Assembly: GCA_026005055.1 (NCBI GenBank)
Contig: BPKI01000001.1
Coordinates: 806,001 to 870,000 of the forward strand
Direction: 5' to 3'
DNA from: Lysobacterales bacterium
GTDB lineage: Bacteria; Pseudomonadota; Gammaproteobacteria; Xanthomonadales; BPKI01
DNA length: 64,000 nt
The translations under genes were made by a program, and so were the position numbers. The notes beneath the pieces are model-generated. The model was not told the origin of the DNA and ran no database searches. It saw only the letters and a program-made list of their open reading frames with translations. Below are positions 20,508 through 29,378 of the stretch, in pieces. Numbering within the stretch: the first letter of the stretch is position 1; each line of letters begins with the position of its first letter.

Positions 20508-22034
20508 ATGGCGTGGATGAGGAGCGAAGACATCCACCGCCCTAGCGAAGCCGCTGCATTCGGAGGCCGCTGGCTCAACCGCTTCGCGCGGCTGCCGGAG
20601 GGCTTTCTGGAACGGCGAAGCGCCGTCCCCGTCGCGGCGCCGGCGCTGGTGATGCTGAACGAGCCTTTGGCGCATTTTCTCGGCCTCGATCCCGAGGCGA
20701 TGCGAAGCCGCGAGGGGGTCGAGGCCCTTGCCGGAAACCGGCCGATCGCGGGCAGCGAGCCGCTGGCCATGGCCTACGCCGGGCACCAGTTCGGGGTGTT
20801 CGTGCCCTCGCTCGGCGATGGCCGCGCCCTATGGCTCGGCGAAGTGGAAGCTCGCGATGGACTGGGTTACGAGCTCCATGCCAAGGGCACGGGCCCGACG
20901 CGCTTCGCCCGCGGCGGGGATGGGCGGGCCTCGCTCGGGCCGATGGTGCGGGAGTACCTCGGCTGCGAGGCGATGGCGGCGCTCGGGATACCGAGCACCC
21001 GGGCGCTGGCCGTGCTTCAGACCGGCGAGGCAGTCAGGCGCATGCGCGGCTTCGAGGCGGGCGGCATCCTCATCCGCGTCGCGCGCTCGCATCTTCGCAT
21101 CGGAAGCTTCGAGTATTTCGCCTACCGCGGCGATGAGCGGGCGTTGGCCGTTCTCCTCGAGCATGCGCTGGCCTGTTTGGATCCCGATCTCATCGAGGCG
21201 CCGGACCGCGCACTGCGCTTCTTCGAGCGCGTGATGGAACGGACCGCGGCCTTGGTGGCGCAGTGGATGGCCGTGGGCTTCATCCATGGGGTGATGAACA
21301 CCGACAACACCGCGCTTTCCGGGGAGACGATCGACTTCGGGCCTTTCGGCTGGCTCGAGGCCTACGATCCGGCGACCTGCTACAGCTCGATCGACCAGCA
21401 TGGGCGCTATGCCTACGGCATGCAGCCCACGATCGCGCAGTGGAACCTCGCCCGCCTAGGGGAATGCCTGCTGCCGCTGCTCTCGCCGATTCCGGAGGCG
21501 GCGGTCGAGCGCGCCAATGCGGTGATTGCTGCCTTTCCCGAGCGCTATCGGCAGCACTGGCGGGAGCGCTTGTGCGCCAAGATCGGCCTTCCGCCCGATC
21601 CGACGCATGAAGCGCTGGGCGAGCGGCTGCTTGCCGTGCTCCGCGCGCAGGAAGTGGACTTCACTCTCGCCTTTCGGCGCCTGAGCCGCTTGGGCCGAGA
21701 GGCGAGCGAGGCCGATGCCGCCTGGCTGGCTTTGTTTCGCGAGCAGGAGGCGGCCTTCGCGTGGCTTTGCGACTGGCGGCAGCGGCTTTCGGCGATCGAA
21801 AGCGCCGATCCGCCGCGGCAGATGGCGATGCTTGCGGTCAATCCTGCTTTCGTGCTGCGCAATCACCTGGCCGAGCGGGCGGCGCGGGAGGCGGCCGAGC
21901 AGCTCGAGTTTGGCTTCTTCGAGCGCCTTTTGCGCGTGCTCGCCAGACCCTACGAAGAGCTTCCCGGCGAAGAAGACCTCTACCGGCCCGCCGCTCCTCA
22001 GGAGCGGGTCACGGTGACCTTCTGCGGGACCTGA
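20508..22034 (+). CDS. selO: protein adenylyltransferase SelO (YdiU family)
   Basis: A 508-residue pseudokinase-fold AMP transferase that AMPylates redox proteins in E. coli. Motifs: AYAGHQFGVFVPSLGDGRA, ELHAKGTGPTRFARGGDGR, LGPMVREYLG, HGVMNTDN, DFGPFGWLEAYDP and NPAFVLRNHLAE near the end. The chain finishes FCGT with a Cys at 506, the position where eukaryotic members carry selenocysteine. ATG 20508 is used; ATG 20517 (MRSEDIHRP) is an alternative. Only 36 bp separate it from the divergent exporter operon. Confidence 0.94.
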   Translation: MAWMRSEDIHRPSEAAAFGGRWLNRFARLPEGFLERRSAVPVAAPALVMLNEPLAHFLGLDPEAMRSREGVEALAGNRPIAGSEPLAMAYAGHQFGVFVPSLGDGRALWLGEVEARDGLGYELHAKGTGPTRFARGGDGRASLGPMVREYLGCEAMAALGIPSTRALAVLQTGEAVRRMRGFEAGGILIRVARSHLRIGSFEYFAYRGDERALAVLLEHALACLDPDLIEAPDRALRFFERVMERTAALVAQWMAVGFIHGVMNTDNTALSGETIDFGPFGWLEAYDPATCYSSIDQHGRYAYGMQPTIAQWNLARLGECLLPLLSPIPEAAVERANAVIAAFPERYRQHWRERLCAKIGLPPDPTHEALGERLLAVLRAQEVDFTLAFRRLSRLGREASEADAAWLALFREQEAAFAWLCDWRQRLSAIESADPPRQMAMLAVNPAFVLRNHLAERAAREAAEQLEFGFFERLLRVLARPYEELPGEEDLYRPAAPQERVTVTFCGT

Positions 22035-22280
22035 GGACAAGGGCCGGGCCCTTGTCCGAGGCGTGGGCGGGGCCGGCCGGACCGGTGCGGCGCGAGGGGG
22101 TGCATTCGCGGCTTCCGCTCTTCGCCCGCCTGCCGGATGCGCGAGGCGGGACCGGTGCGGCGCGCGGGCCGCGCTCAGCGCAAGGCCGGATCGAGACCAA
22201 GTGGCAAGCCGCAGCGGGCGGTGCCGGCGAGGCCTGAGCGCGGCGCTACACTGCGCCATCGCCCTCGCCCGGAGCTTGCG

Positions 22281-22739
22281 ATGATTTTCATCACCCTGCT
22301 GCTTCCGACCTTCCTCGTCGCCTTGCTCACGAGCTTCATCGTCGCCAGGCTGTTTAATCGCCCCGTCGGCGTCGTGCTTCAGCGCCTCGTCGGCGATCCC
22401 CTGCACCTGGCCTGGCAACGCTACGTGATCTTCGCGATCTTCGTCGTGGGCCTCTCAAGCGGCGTCGAGCTTCACAAGATCGAGGCCTATCTACAGCCGA
22501 TCGCACCCGCGGCCGAAGCCCCGCCGCTTCCGCCGCTCAATGCCGATCGAATCGCGCTCGAGATCTACCGCACGGTGATCGCGACGGTGCAAGGCATCGC
22601 CTGGATGCTGCTGCTCGTGTTCTTGGTGCTGCTCATCGCTTATGCGATCGTGCGTAGCTCCGAGCTCAAGGCGGCGGCGATGCGGCCGCGCGAGAGCTCG
22701 AGCGAGACCGCGGCGGGAGAGCGGCCGCCCGCAGCCTGA
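22281..22739 (+). CDS. small membrane protein of unknown function
   Basis: A 152-residue protein with an N-terminal helix (IFITLLLPTFLVALLTSFIVARLF), a second hydrophobic segment at about residues 50-68 (YVIFAIFVVGLSSGVEL), an extracytoplasmic loop, a third helix at about 112-132 (GIAWMLLLVFLVLLIAYAIV) and a Ser/Ala/Pro-rich tail. I do not recognise a family. ATG 22281 begins at the first helix; the frame extends further upstream through Arg-rich low-complexity sequence that I reject. The neighbours (selO upstream, MarR regulator convergent) do not suggest a role. Confidence 0.55.
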   Translation: MIFITLLLPTFLVALLTSFIVARLFNRPVGVVLQRLVGDPLHLAWQRYVIFAIFVVGLSSGVELHKIEAYLQPIAPAAEAPPLPPLNADRIALEIYRTVIATVQGIAWMLLLVFLVLLIAYAIVRSSELKAAAMRPRESSSETAAGERPPAA

Positions 22740-22754
22740 GTCTGCCGGGCTTTG

Positions 22755-23390
22755 CTAGGTCGCTCCGGTTTCGGCTGTGGGCGGAGACGCCTTGGGCGCG
22801 CCTGGGGATGATCCGGCTGCGGGCGAGGAGCGAGACGAGGCGGAGGGATCCGTCCACTCGCGGCAGAGCTTTTCGCTGTCCGCTAGAGAAAGCGCATCGC
22901 CGGTCAGCCCGCAGCGCCCCGCGCCCTCGCCGATCGGCTGAAAGTGAGCGCAGCTTCGGCAAATGCCGAAGGCCTGATGCCTGTTGAGCTGCTGCATCTC
23001 GGCGAGCAAGAGCGCAAGGCCCTGTTCGAGTGCGGCGGCCTGAGGCAGCCCTTGAAGCGCCATGCTCAGGCGCGCAAGCCAGCTCTCCCTCAGAAGCTCG
23101 CGCGCGGGGTCGCGGAGGCGGATGTGCTGGATGCGGCCGTCCTTGGCATCGGGCTCGCGTTCGATGAGCCCTTTCGCTTCGAGCACCGCAAGGCTTTGGG
23201 AAAGGGGGCCGCGGGTGATGCCGAGGTATTCGGCGATGGCGATCGGGATGTCGCTATAGCGGTTCGCCCGCTCGAGGTAGGCCAGGATCAGCAGGTGCAC
23301 CGGCTGAAGGCCGTGCTGCCCGGCGCTTTCCCTGAGCCCCTGCTGGATGAGGGCGGCGAGCCTTTCGAGAAGCAGAAGCAGCCGCGTCAT
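22755..23390 (-). CDS. MarR-family regulator with Cys-rich C-terminal extension
   Basis: A 211-residue winged-helix repressor. The DNA-binding part matches MarR (LILAYLERANRYSDIPIAIA, YLGITRGPLSQSLAVLEAKG, IERE-DAKDGRIQHIRL). After the MarR core (about residue 130) comes an unusual tail with ICRSC, then C and C about 20 and 36 residues later, arranged like a small metal or redox site. A low-complexity Ser/Pro end follows. The gene is divergent from a cytochrome P460 gene across 91 bp containing repeats, suggesting that it controls that gene and itself. The ligand is unknown; a redox or metal ligand is plausible because of the cysteines. Confidence 0.82.
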   Translation of the reverse strand: MTRLLLLLERLAALIQQGLRESAGQHGLQPVHLLILAYLERANRYSDIPIAIAEYLGITRGPLSQSLAVLEAKGLIEREPDAKDGRIQHIRLRDPARELLRESWLARLSMALQGLPQAAALEQGLALLLAEMQQLNRHQAFGICRSCAHFQPIGEGAGRCGLTGDALSLADSEKLCREWTDPSASSRSSPAAGSSPGAPKASPPTAETGAT

Positions 23391-23393
23391 GAC

Positions 23394-23450
23394 GCATTGC
23401 CTCGAAACAAACTCTGCGCTACTGTAAAGAAGGCATCGCCTCGATACAGT
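23394..23450. promoter_or_regulatory. repeats in the MarR / cytochrome P460 divergent promoter
   Basis: Two 16-base direct repeats, GCATTGCCTCGAAACA (23394-23409) and GCATCGCCTCGATACA (23433-23448), match at 14 of 16 positions and start 39 bp apart. An inverted repeat ACTGTA (23421-23426) / TACAGT (23445-23450) lies across the second copy. This is the arrangement expected of a divergently acting operator, probably for the MarR protein, but binding is inferred. Confidence 0.55.
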
Positions 23451-23481
23451 TTTCTCGGAGCCAACGACTGGGAGGTGTGCA

Positions 23482-23979
23482 ATGGGCCGCTCACGTTCAG
23501 TTCTCGTCTTCGCGGTGGCAACGGCCCTTGCCGGCGTCTCGATGGGGGGCGTCGGGAGGAGTGCGGAGCCGCTGGCCTTCCCCGAAGGTTATCGCAACTG
23601 GTACCACGTCAAGAGCCTGCTGCTCGAAGAGGGGCATCCCCTTTATGCCTCGTTTGGGGGTTTGCACCACGTCTACGCCAACGAGAAGGCGGTAGAGGGC
23701 TATCGCGCCGGCAAGTTTCCCGATGGATCGATGATCGTCTTCGATCTCTTCGAGGTGAAGCGCGAAGGCGGCGCGGTCGCCGAGAGCGAGCGCAAAGTGC
23801 TCGCGATCATGGTCAAGGACAGCCAGCGCTTCGCCGAGACCGGCGGCTGGGGCTTCGAGGGCTTCGCCAAAGGTGATCCCGAGCAGCGGGTGGTGGGCGC
23901 GAATGCCAAAGAGGCATGCTTCGCCTGCCACGCCAGCGAAGCCGCGCACGATTACGTGTTCAGCCGGATGCGGCCTTGA
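23482..23979 (+). CDS. periplasmic cytochrome P460-family c-type haem protein
   Basis: A 165-residue exported protein with signal peptide (SVLFAVATALAGVSMGG-like, within residues 6-25). The body has family motifs FPEGYRNWYHVKSLLL, FGGLHHVYANEKAV, FPDGSMIVFDLFEVK and MVKDSQRFAETGGWGFEGF. A single haem c site CFACH lies at residues 146-150. P460 proteins oxidise hydroxylamine or nitric oxide-type substrates, or act as c'-beta cytochromes that bind NO; which applies cannot be told from sequence. GGAGG lies about 9 bases before the ATG. It is divergent from the MarR gene. Confidence 0.85.
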   Translation: MGRSRSVLVFAVATALAGVSMGGVGRSAEPLAFPEGYRNWYHVKSLLLEEGHPLYASFGGLHHVYANEKAVEGYRAGKFPDGSMIVFDLFEVKREGGAVAESERKVLAIMVKDSQRFAETGGWGFEGFAKGDPEQRVVGANAKEACFACHASEAAHDYVFSRMRP

Positions 23980-24239
23980 GCGCAGGCGGGGTACGAGCCC
24001 TGCCGCAGCGCTATCGTGGGGCGTCGCCGCGCGGGCGTCGCCGACTCCTCAAGGGCGAAGGGAATGCGGCATTCGCGGCACCGACGCGGCGAGACGAACG
24101 AGCGCGCGCGGCGCCATGCTTGCGATCCCTGCTTGCGCGGCGCCGCGAGCGCGCGGGCGTCTTGGCTTCGGATCGCGATGAGCAGCGCGCCTTGCCTCCC
24201 GCCACGAGCCCTAAGGAAGCGCTTAGCTCATGGCCCGGC

Positions 24240-26717
24240 TCAGGCGGCGTTGCGTAGCCGGTGCCGCTCGCGATAGCGCGCTGCCGACTCGAGATCGGCC
24301 GGATCGAGCTCGTCCACGGCGATCGCCTCGGCGGTGAGCCGGCGCGCCTTGGCCAAAAGCTTCCGCTCGGCCTCGTCGAGCACGCCCTTGGCCACGGCCT
24401 CGGCAAGCTGCTCCTCCGGATCGAGGGCGCGAATCTCGCCGCTCTTGAGCGCCTTCTGAAACTTGCGCTCTACCGGCTCGGCGGCGATCACGTCGGCGAG
24501 CATGGCGTGGATCCGCCCGCCGGGGTTGTTCTCGCTCGGGGTGAGGAAAGCGCCGGCGATCAGCCGGTCGCGGGCCTCCGAGGGGCTGAGCAGCAGGTTG
24601 GCGACGCGCTGAACGAGGCGATCGGAAGGCGGACGCAGGCGGCGGCCGAGGGGGAAGACCAGCACGCGAAGCAACCACGCCAGCGGCCGCGGCCGGAAGT
24701 TCATGAGAAACCCATCGAGCGCCTCCCGCATGCGATGGAGGCTGCGGGCAAGGGTGAACTGCACGAAGGGCCGGTCGGCTGCCGGATAACCCTCGTCGTG
24801 GTAGCGCTTGAGCACAGCCGAGGCGATATAGAGCTCGCTTAGCACATCGCCGAGCCTGGCCGAGAGCGATTCCTTCTGCTTCAGGCGGCCGCCGAGGACG
24901 AGCATGGCGGTGTCGGCGCAAAGCGCGAGCGCGGCGCTCATGCGATCGAGCTGCGCGACCAGCCGCCGCAGCCAGGGCTCGCCCGGCCGATTGAGGAGAA
25001 GGGCGCCGCCGAGGCCGAGGAGAGAAGCGCGCGCGGCATTGCTGATCGCGAAACCGATGTGGGCGAAAAGGAGCCGGTCGAAGACCTTTAGCCGCTCCTC
25101 CCGGTCCTCGATCTCGAGCGCCTGCATCTCCTTGAGCACGAAGGGATGGCAGCGGATCGCGCCCTGGCCGAAGATCATCATGCTGCGGGTGAGGATGTTG
25201 GCGCCCTCGACGGTGATCGTGATCGGCACCACCTGCCAACCGCGGCCGAGGAAGTTCTTGGGCCCGAGGATGATGCCCTTGCCGCCGGCCACGTCCATCG
25301 CGTCGGCGGAGGTCTCGCGTCCCATCTCGGTAACGTGGTACTTGGCGATCGCCGAGGGCACCGAGGGCTTCTCGCCGAGGTCCACGGCTGCGGCGGTCAT
25401 GCGCGAGACCGCGCCCGAGGCGTAGGCGTTGCCGGCGATGCGGGCGAGCGCTTCCTGAACGCCCTCGAAGCGCCCGATCGGCAGGCCGAACTGCTTGCGG
25501 ATGCGGGCATAAGCCCCGACGGCAGCAGCCGCCATCTTCATCGCGCCGGTGGTGCTCGAGGGCAGGGAAATGGCGCGCCCGACCGAGAGGCATTCGATCA
25601 GCATCCGCCAGCCCTGGCCGGCCATCGTCGGCCCGCCGATGATCGCATCGATCGGCACGAAGACGTCCTTGCCGCGGATCGGGCCGTTCTGGAAGGGGAT
25701 GTTGAGCGGGAAGTGGCGGCGCCCGATCTCGATGCCAGGGGTGTTGCGGGGCACGAGAGCGAGGGTGATGCCGAGATCCTCCTCGCCGCCGAGCAGCCGC
25801 TCGGGGTCATAGAGACGGAAGGCCAGGCCGATGACCGTGGCCACGGGTGCCAGGGTGATGTACCGCTTGTCGAAGCTGAGCCGGATACCGACCACCTCGC
25901 GGCCGTCGACCACCCGCTTGCAGACGATCCCGTAATCGGGGATCGAAGTGGCATCCGAGCCGGCGTAGGGGCCGGTCAGGGCGAAGCAGGGGATCTCCTC
26001 GCCCACCGCCAGCCGCGGCAGGTAGTGGTTCTTCTGCTCCTCGGTGCCGTAGTGGAGAAGAAGCTCGGCAGGCCCGAGCGAGTTGGGCACGGCCACGGTC
26101 GAGGAGACCGTCGGCGAGATGCTCGCGATCTTTTGAAGCACCGCCGAATGCGCCTGGGCGGAGAAACCAAGGCCGCCGTACTTCTTCGGGATGATCATTC
26201 CGAAGAAGCGCTCTTTCTTGAGGAACTCCCAGATCTCCGGGGTGAGGTCGGCGTAGTGATGGGTGATCTCGAAGTCCTCGATCATCCGGCACAGCGTCTC
26301 GCACGGGCCATCGAGGAAGGCCTTTTCCTCGACCGAGAGCTCGGGGAATTCCGCCTTGAGCAGCCGCCGCCAATCGGGCTTGCCCGAGAAGAGCTCGCCC
26401 TCGAAGCCGACCGTGCCCGCCTCGAGGGCGATGCGCTCGGTCGCCGAGAGCTGCGGCCGGATGCGCTCGTAAAGCCGAAGCAACGGCGCGGTGAGGTAGC
26501 GTCGGCGAATCGGCAGGTGATTGAGCGGGATGGCGATAGCCAGAAAGATCAGCCACGCGAGCAGCGATGCCGCCCAGTGCGCGCCGGAGAACAGGGTGGT
26601 GGTCATCAGCACCAAGCCGACAACGACCGTTCCTGGCACGAGCGCCATGCGGAAGAAAGCCGCGAGCATCAGCGCGGCGAGAGGAGCGAGGAAGGGGAGC
26701 AGGTTGATCATGACCAT
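24240..26717 (-). CDS. fadE: FadE-type acyl-CoA dehydrogenase
   Basis: An 825-residue membrane-associated acyl-CoA dehydrogenase, first step of fatty-acid beta-oxidation. The N-terminal 80 residues contain two hydrophobic helices (INLLPFLAPLAALMLAAFF; GTVVVGLVLMTTTLFSG), as in E. coli FadE (814 residues). The dehydrogenase core shows FGMIIPKKYGGLGFSAQAHS, FALTGPYAGSDATSIPD, ATVIGLAFRLYDP and AGGKGIILGPKNFLGRGWQ. A long C-terminal domain of about 250 residues is FadE-specific. ATG 26717 or ATG 26711 are possible starts. It lies 5 bp downstream of the hydrolase gene, so the pair forms an operon. Confidence 0.95.
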   Translation of the reverse strand: MVMINLLPFLAPLAALMLAAFFRMALVPGTVVVGLVLMTTTLFSGAHWAASLLAWLIFLAIAIPLNHLPIRRRYLTAPLLRLYERIRPQLSATERIALEAGTVGFEGELFSGKPDWRRLLKAEFPELSVEEKAFLDGPCETLCRMIEDFEITHHYADLTPEIWEFLKKERFFGMIIPKKYGGLGFSAQAHSAVLQKIASISPTVSSTVAVPNSLGPAELLLHYGTEEQKNHYLPRLAVGEEIPCFALTGPYAGSDATSIPDYGIVCKRVVDGREVVGIRLSFDKRYITLAPVATVIGLAFRLYDPERLLGGEEDLGITLALVPRNTPGIEIGRRHFPLNIPFQNGPIRGKDVFVPIDAIIGGPTMAGQGWRMLIECLSVGRAISLPSSTTGAMKMAAAAVGAYARIRKQFGLPIGRFEGVQEALARIAGNAYASGAVSRMTAAAVDLGEKPSVPSAIAKYHVTEMGRETSADAMDVAGGKGIILGPKNFLGRGWQVVPITITVEGANILTRSMMIFGQGAIRCHPFVLKEMQALEIEDREERLKVFDRLLFAHIGFAISNAARASLLGLGGALLLNRPGEPWLRRLVAQLDRMSAALALCADTAMLVLGGRLKQKESLSARLGDVLSELYIASAVLKRYHDEGYPAADRPFVQFTLARSLHRMREALDGFLMNFRPRPLAWLLRVLVFPLGRRLRPPSDRLVQRVANLLLSPSEARDRLIAGAFLTPSENNPGGRIHAMLADVIAAEPVERKFQKALKSGEIRALDPEEQLAEAVAKGVLDEAERKLLAKARRLTAEAIAVDELDPADLESAARYRERHRLRNAA

Positions 26718-26722
26718 GGGTC

Positions 26723-27595
26723 TCAGGCAGCGCGTCGCCGAGCGACGCGGGAGAGGAAATCGAGCACCGCCTCGGCGAAGGCGTCGTTGGCATCGCCCGC
26801 GACGAGATGGGTGGCCTCGGGGATTTGCACGTGCTCGGCGTGCGGCACCAGGGCGCGGAAATCGGCGATGCCATCCGCGGAGAGCACATCGGAGCGCCCG
26901 CCCGAGACCAGCAGCGTGGGAATGCGAATGCGGCGTGCGGCCTCGCAAAGCCACGGGCGATAGGCCGCCTGGTCGCGGGGAAGCTCGCTCAAAAGCCGAG
27001 GATCCCAGTGCCAGCGCCAGCGGCCGTCGGCATGCTCGCGCAAGAGCGGGCGCAGCCGCTCGGGGTCCCTGTCAGCCTGGCGGTGCGGAAGGTAGCGCGC
27101 GATCGCCTGCTGCGCTTCGGTGAGGGAGGCGAAGCCCTCGGGATGGGCGGCCATGAAGGCGAGAATCCGCGCCACGCCTTGCTCTTCCCATCGCGGCGCG
27201 ATGTCCACGAGGACCAACGCCGAAAACAGGCCCTCGGGCGAGGATCCCTCGGCGAGAAGACCCAGAAGCCCGCCCATTGAGGCCCCCACCAGCGCCGGCC
27301 GACCGGGAAGCATTTGCGCGAGCGCGCGGAGATCGGCGACGAAGTCGGTCACCTGATAGGGCCGGTGCGAGGGATTACGCCCGCTGTCGCCGTGGCCGCG
27401 TCCATCGGCGGCCACCGCGAAAAAGCCGGCGCGCGCGGCGCTGAGCGCCGTGGTCTTCCAGGAATGCCGCGTCTGCCCGAAGCCGTGGGCGAACAGCACC
27501 GCCGGCGGCTTGGGGCTGCCGTAGCAGTCGGCCGCCAGGGGCAGCCCTCCGCTGCCGGCGAAGACGCGGGTCGCGACGGGCGGGGTAGTGACCAT
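26723..27595 (-). CDS. alpha/beta-fold hydrolase
   Basis: A 290-residue serine hydrolase. The fold is clear: oxyanion-loop motif LFAHGFGQTRHSW, ADGRGHGDSGR, nucleophile elbow GASMGGL (Ser at about residue 116), a late Asp in SGGRSDVLSADG, and catalytic His in EATHLVAGD. The oligopeptide after the elbow (LVDIAPRWEEQG) is frequent in esterases and haloperoxidase-like members. ATG 27595 starts MVTTPPVATRVF; the longer frame upstream is Arg-rich and unsupported. It is co-directional with fadE and 5 bp ahead of it; an acyl-ester or thioester substrate is a guess from that context. Confidence 0.85.
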   Translation of the reverse strand: MVTTPPVATRVFAGSGGLPLAADCYGSPKPPAVLFAHGFGQTRHSWKTTALSAARAGFFAVAADGRGHGDSGRNPSHRPYQVTDFVADLRALAQMLPGRPALVGASMGGLLGLLAEGSSPEGLFSALVLVDIAPRWEEQGVARILAFMAAHPEGFASLTEAQQAIARYLPHRQADRDPERLRPLLREHADGRWRWHWDPRLLSELPRDQAAYRPWLCEAARRIRIPTLLVSGGRSDVLSADGIADFRALVPHAEHVQIPEATHLVAGDANDAFAEAVLDFLSRVARRRAA

Positions 27596-28678
27596 ACGGT
27601 GGAGTATGGAACCGGCGCAGTCGGGGGTCAAGCGCTGCCGCAGGTGGGGGAATGGACGGCGAAGTCGCATGGGCAACGGGCCGTGCACTCCGGCGACCCA
27701 CCGCCCCAGGCCTTCGCGGGAAGAGGGAGACCGTCTTCGGCAGAACCAGCAGGCGGAAAAGCGCTGCTAGCGAGCGGGGAAATGGCGCGTGCTCGGTTGG
27801 CCCGGCTTCCTTCGACCGATGTCGAGGACTCGCCTCGGCGTGACCCGAAATCGAGGCGAGGGCGCTTTCGGCGAAGCTTGGCCCTAAGGGACTGGACTCA
27901 TCGCACACGCACCTTCATCCGCCTGCAAAGGGTGGATCGGGTCGCTAGCCACGCGCGAGCGCGCCTCGGATTGCGCTGAGCCTCAGAACAAGGGGATTCG
28001 GATTTCGCCCGCATTGGGCGCACGGCTAAGCCCCTGCACGCATCGAAGCGCTGGGAAGCGCTCCACAGCGAGGGGTGCGGCGCCCCCCAACACGGTGCCT
28101 TGAGGCGATCAACCCGAAGCGCGCCGGCTTCCTCGCGCGCAAGCGCTGCGCGAACGAAGTCCCGAGATGCGCCAATTTCCGCACCGACCTGAGTGGCTCC
28201 TCAGCGGCGCGGATGAGCGAGACGAGCAATATCCTGCGGGGTTGCGCCGTGGAACTCTTTCGCAACACCTCAAGGGTTCGTCTGGAGATGGGGGCTTAAC
28301 GTCGCTGGTGACGGTCTAAACTCGAGGAACCTTGGTTCCTACCGCTCGTCGTCGTGAACAAAAAGCGCATGCGCCCGGCGTGGCGGGCATCGTCTTCGGG
28401 ATCGCTGAAGCAGTCCACACTTCGCCGGCGGTTCAGTGGGCATGCCTCGTGATGCTCGAGCCTCGATAAGTGTCCGCCGAAGTTTCGGTGTGGGCGCTTA
28501 TGGCAGAAAAAAACAGCTCCCCGGCCGATGGCGAGCGTAAAGGATGGCGGAATCGAAAAGCCCAGCGGCCGTTGATGGGTTGCCGCTGGGCTTGGAGCTG
28601 GCGCATGCCGACCAACGATCGGCGCTTTTAGGACCCTTCACGCGCCTCGGCGGGCGTTTCCGGGTGCGGCGTTTTTCC
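27596..28678. other. gene-poor stretch, no supported gene
   Basis: About 1.1 kb between the hydrolase start and the orphan 223-residue gene. Short open frames exist on both strands but none has recognisable motifs, a good ribosome-binding site, or neighbouring operon logic. The only structures I can support are the palindrome CCGAAGTTTCGG near 28474 and the long hairpin at 28558-28593. Confidence 0.5.
28554..28593 (-). terminator. hairpin terminator candidate for the orphan 223-residue gene
   Basis: A perfect 12-bp inverted repeat (AAGCCCAGCGGC at 28558-28569 and GCCGCTGGGCTT at 28582-28593) has a 12-base loop. Read on the minus strand the stem ends in CTT and continues TTCGATT, giving a short TTTT tract, 86 bp after the stop of the minus-strand gene at 28679. 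The T tract is short, so terminator strength is uncertain. Confidence 0.6.
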
Positions 28679-29350
28679 TCACTTGCCGAGTCTCGCAAAG
28701 TAATCGTGCAGCCGTTTCAGGGCCTCGCAAAGCGCATCGCGCATCTCCGCGTAAGGCACCTCGTTAGGCACGCCCTGCTTCTTCAACTGAGCAAGAATGA
28801 AGGCTTGGAGCATGTCGAACCAAGGTTTGACGCGCTGCTCGAGAGCCCACCGCGCCTCTTCTTCGGCCAAGAAGACAGCCCGCGCCTTGAGGTAGTTCTC
28901 TAGACCCAAGGACGCGACTCGCGCTTCGATGCAGCGCCAGCGTAGATGAAAATAGGGCTCGGCATCGGGCGGCGGCTGCAGGTGGGGCATCGGCAGGTCG
29001 CGCCCGGTCAGGATTCGAAGCAATTCCCAGGCCTCCAGTTTGCGTTCCTGCTCCGCGTACAGAGCACGCAGCAGGCTGTCCGCCTTGGCTCTTTCATCTT
29101 CAGAGAGCTCGTGATCGAGCTCGCGAAGCCATTTCTGGGCCTCTGCCGAGCACCTCCTGAGCTCTTCATCCACGGCCCGCCAGCTCGCCTCGGGATCACC
29201 GAGGTCCTCGATCCCGTAGCTCCTGACGATCGCACGGTAGACCTCGAAAATCGGGTGTCCCGGTCCCAGTCGCTCATGCGACGAGCCCCGATGACCGTGC
29301 CCGTTGGCCGTGGCACCCTTCCGGTCGTTGTCGAGATGCTTTGCATTCAT
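28679..29350 (-). CDS. orphan hypothetical protein, mostly helical
   Basis: A 223-residue soluble protein rich in Glu, Arg, Leu and Ala, with no signal peptide or membrane helix. The N terminus is polar and His/Gly-rich (KHLDNDRKGATANGHGHRG). From residue about 40 it appears all-helical (EELRRCSAEAQKWLRELDHE; RAKADSLLRALYAEQERKLE; LKRLHDYFARLGK). I recognise no family. ATG 29350 has a strong AGGAGGGAG ribosome-binding site 3-11 bases upstream. ATG 29365 in the same frame lies before that site and is less likely. A perfect inverted repeat lies just 5' of the ribosome-binding site. The base composition around it is AT-richer than the flanks, hinting at transfer. Confidence 0.65.
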   Translation of the reverse strand: MNAKHLDNDRKGATANGHGHRGSSHERLGPGHPIFEVYRAIVRSYGIEDLGDPEASWRAVDEELRRCSAEAQKWLRELDHELSEDERAKADSLLRALYAEQERKLEAWELLRILTGRDLPMPHLQPPPDAEPYFHLRWRCIEARVASLGLENYLKARAVFLAEEEARWALEQRVKPWFDMLQAFILAQLKKQGVPNEVPYAEMRDALCEALKRLHDYFARLGK

Positions 29351-29363
29351 GACTCCCTCCTTC

Positions 29364-29378
29364 ATGGTCTTTGACCAT
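29364..29378 (-). promoter_or_regulatory. inverted repeat just upstream of the orphan gene's ribosome-binding site
   Basis: ATGGTC-TTT-GACCAT is a perfect 6-bp inverted repeat with a 3-base loop, immediately 5' of the AGGAGGGAG sequence for the gene starting at 29350. It could be an operator or an mRNA hairpin that shapes translation; the sequence alone does not decide. Confidence 0.45.

Noticed and set aside
24101-24150. GC-rich inverted repeat CGCGGCGCC / GGCGCCGCG between the P460 and fadE genes
   Set aside because: It has a 23-base loop, no T tract, and sits in simple CG-rich sequence; it is not distinguishable from background.
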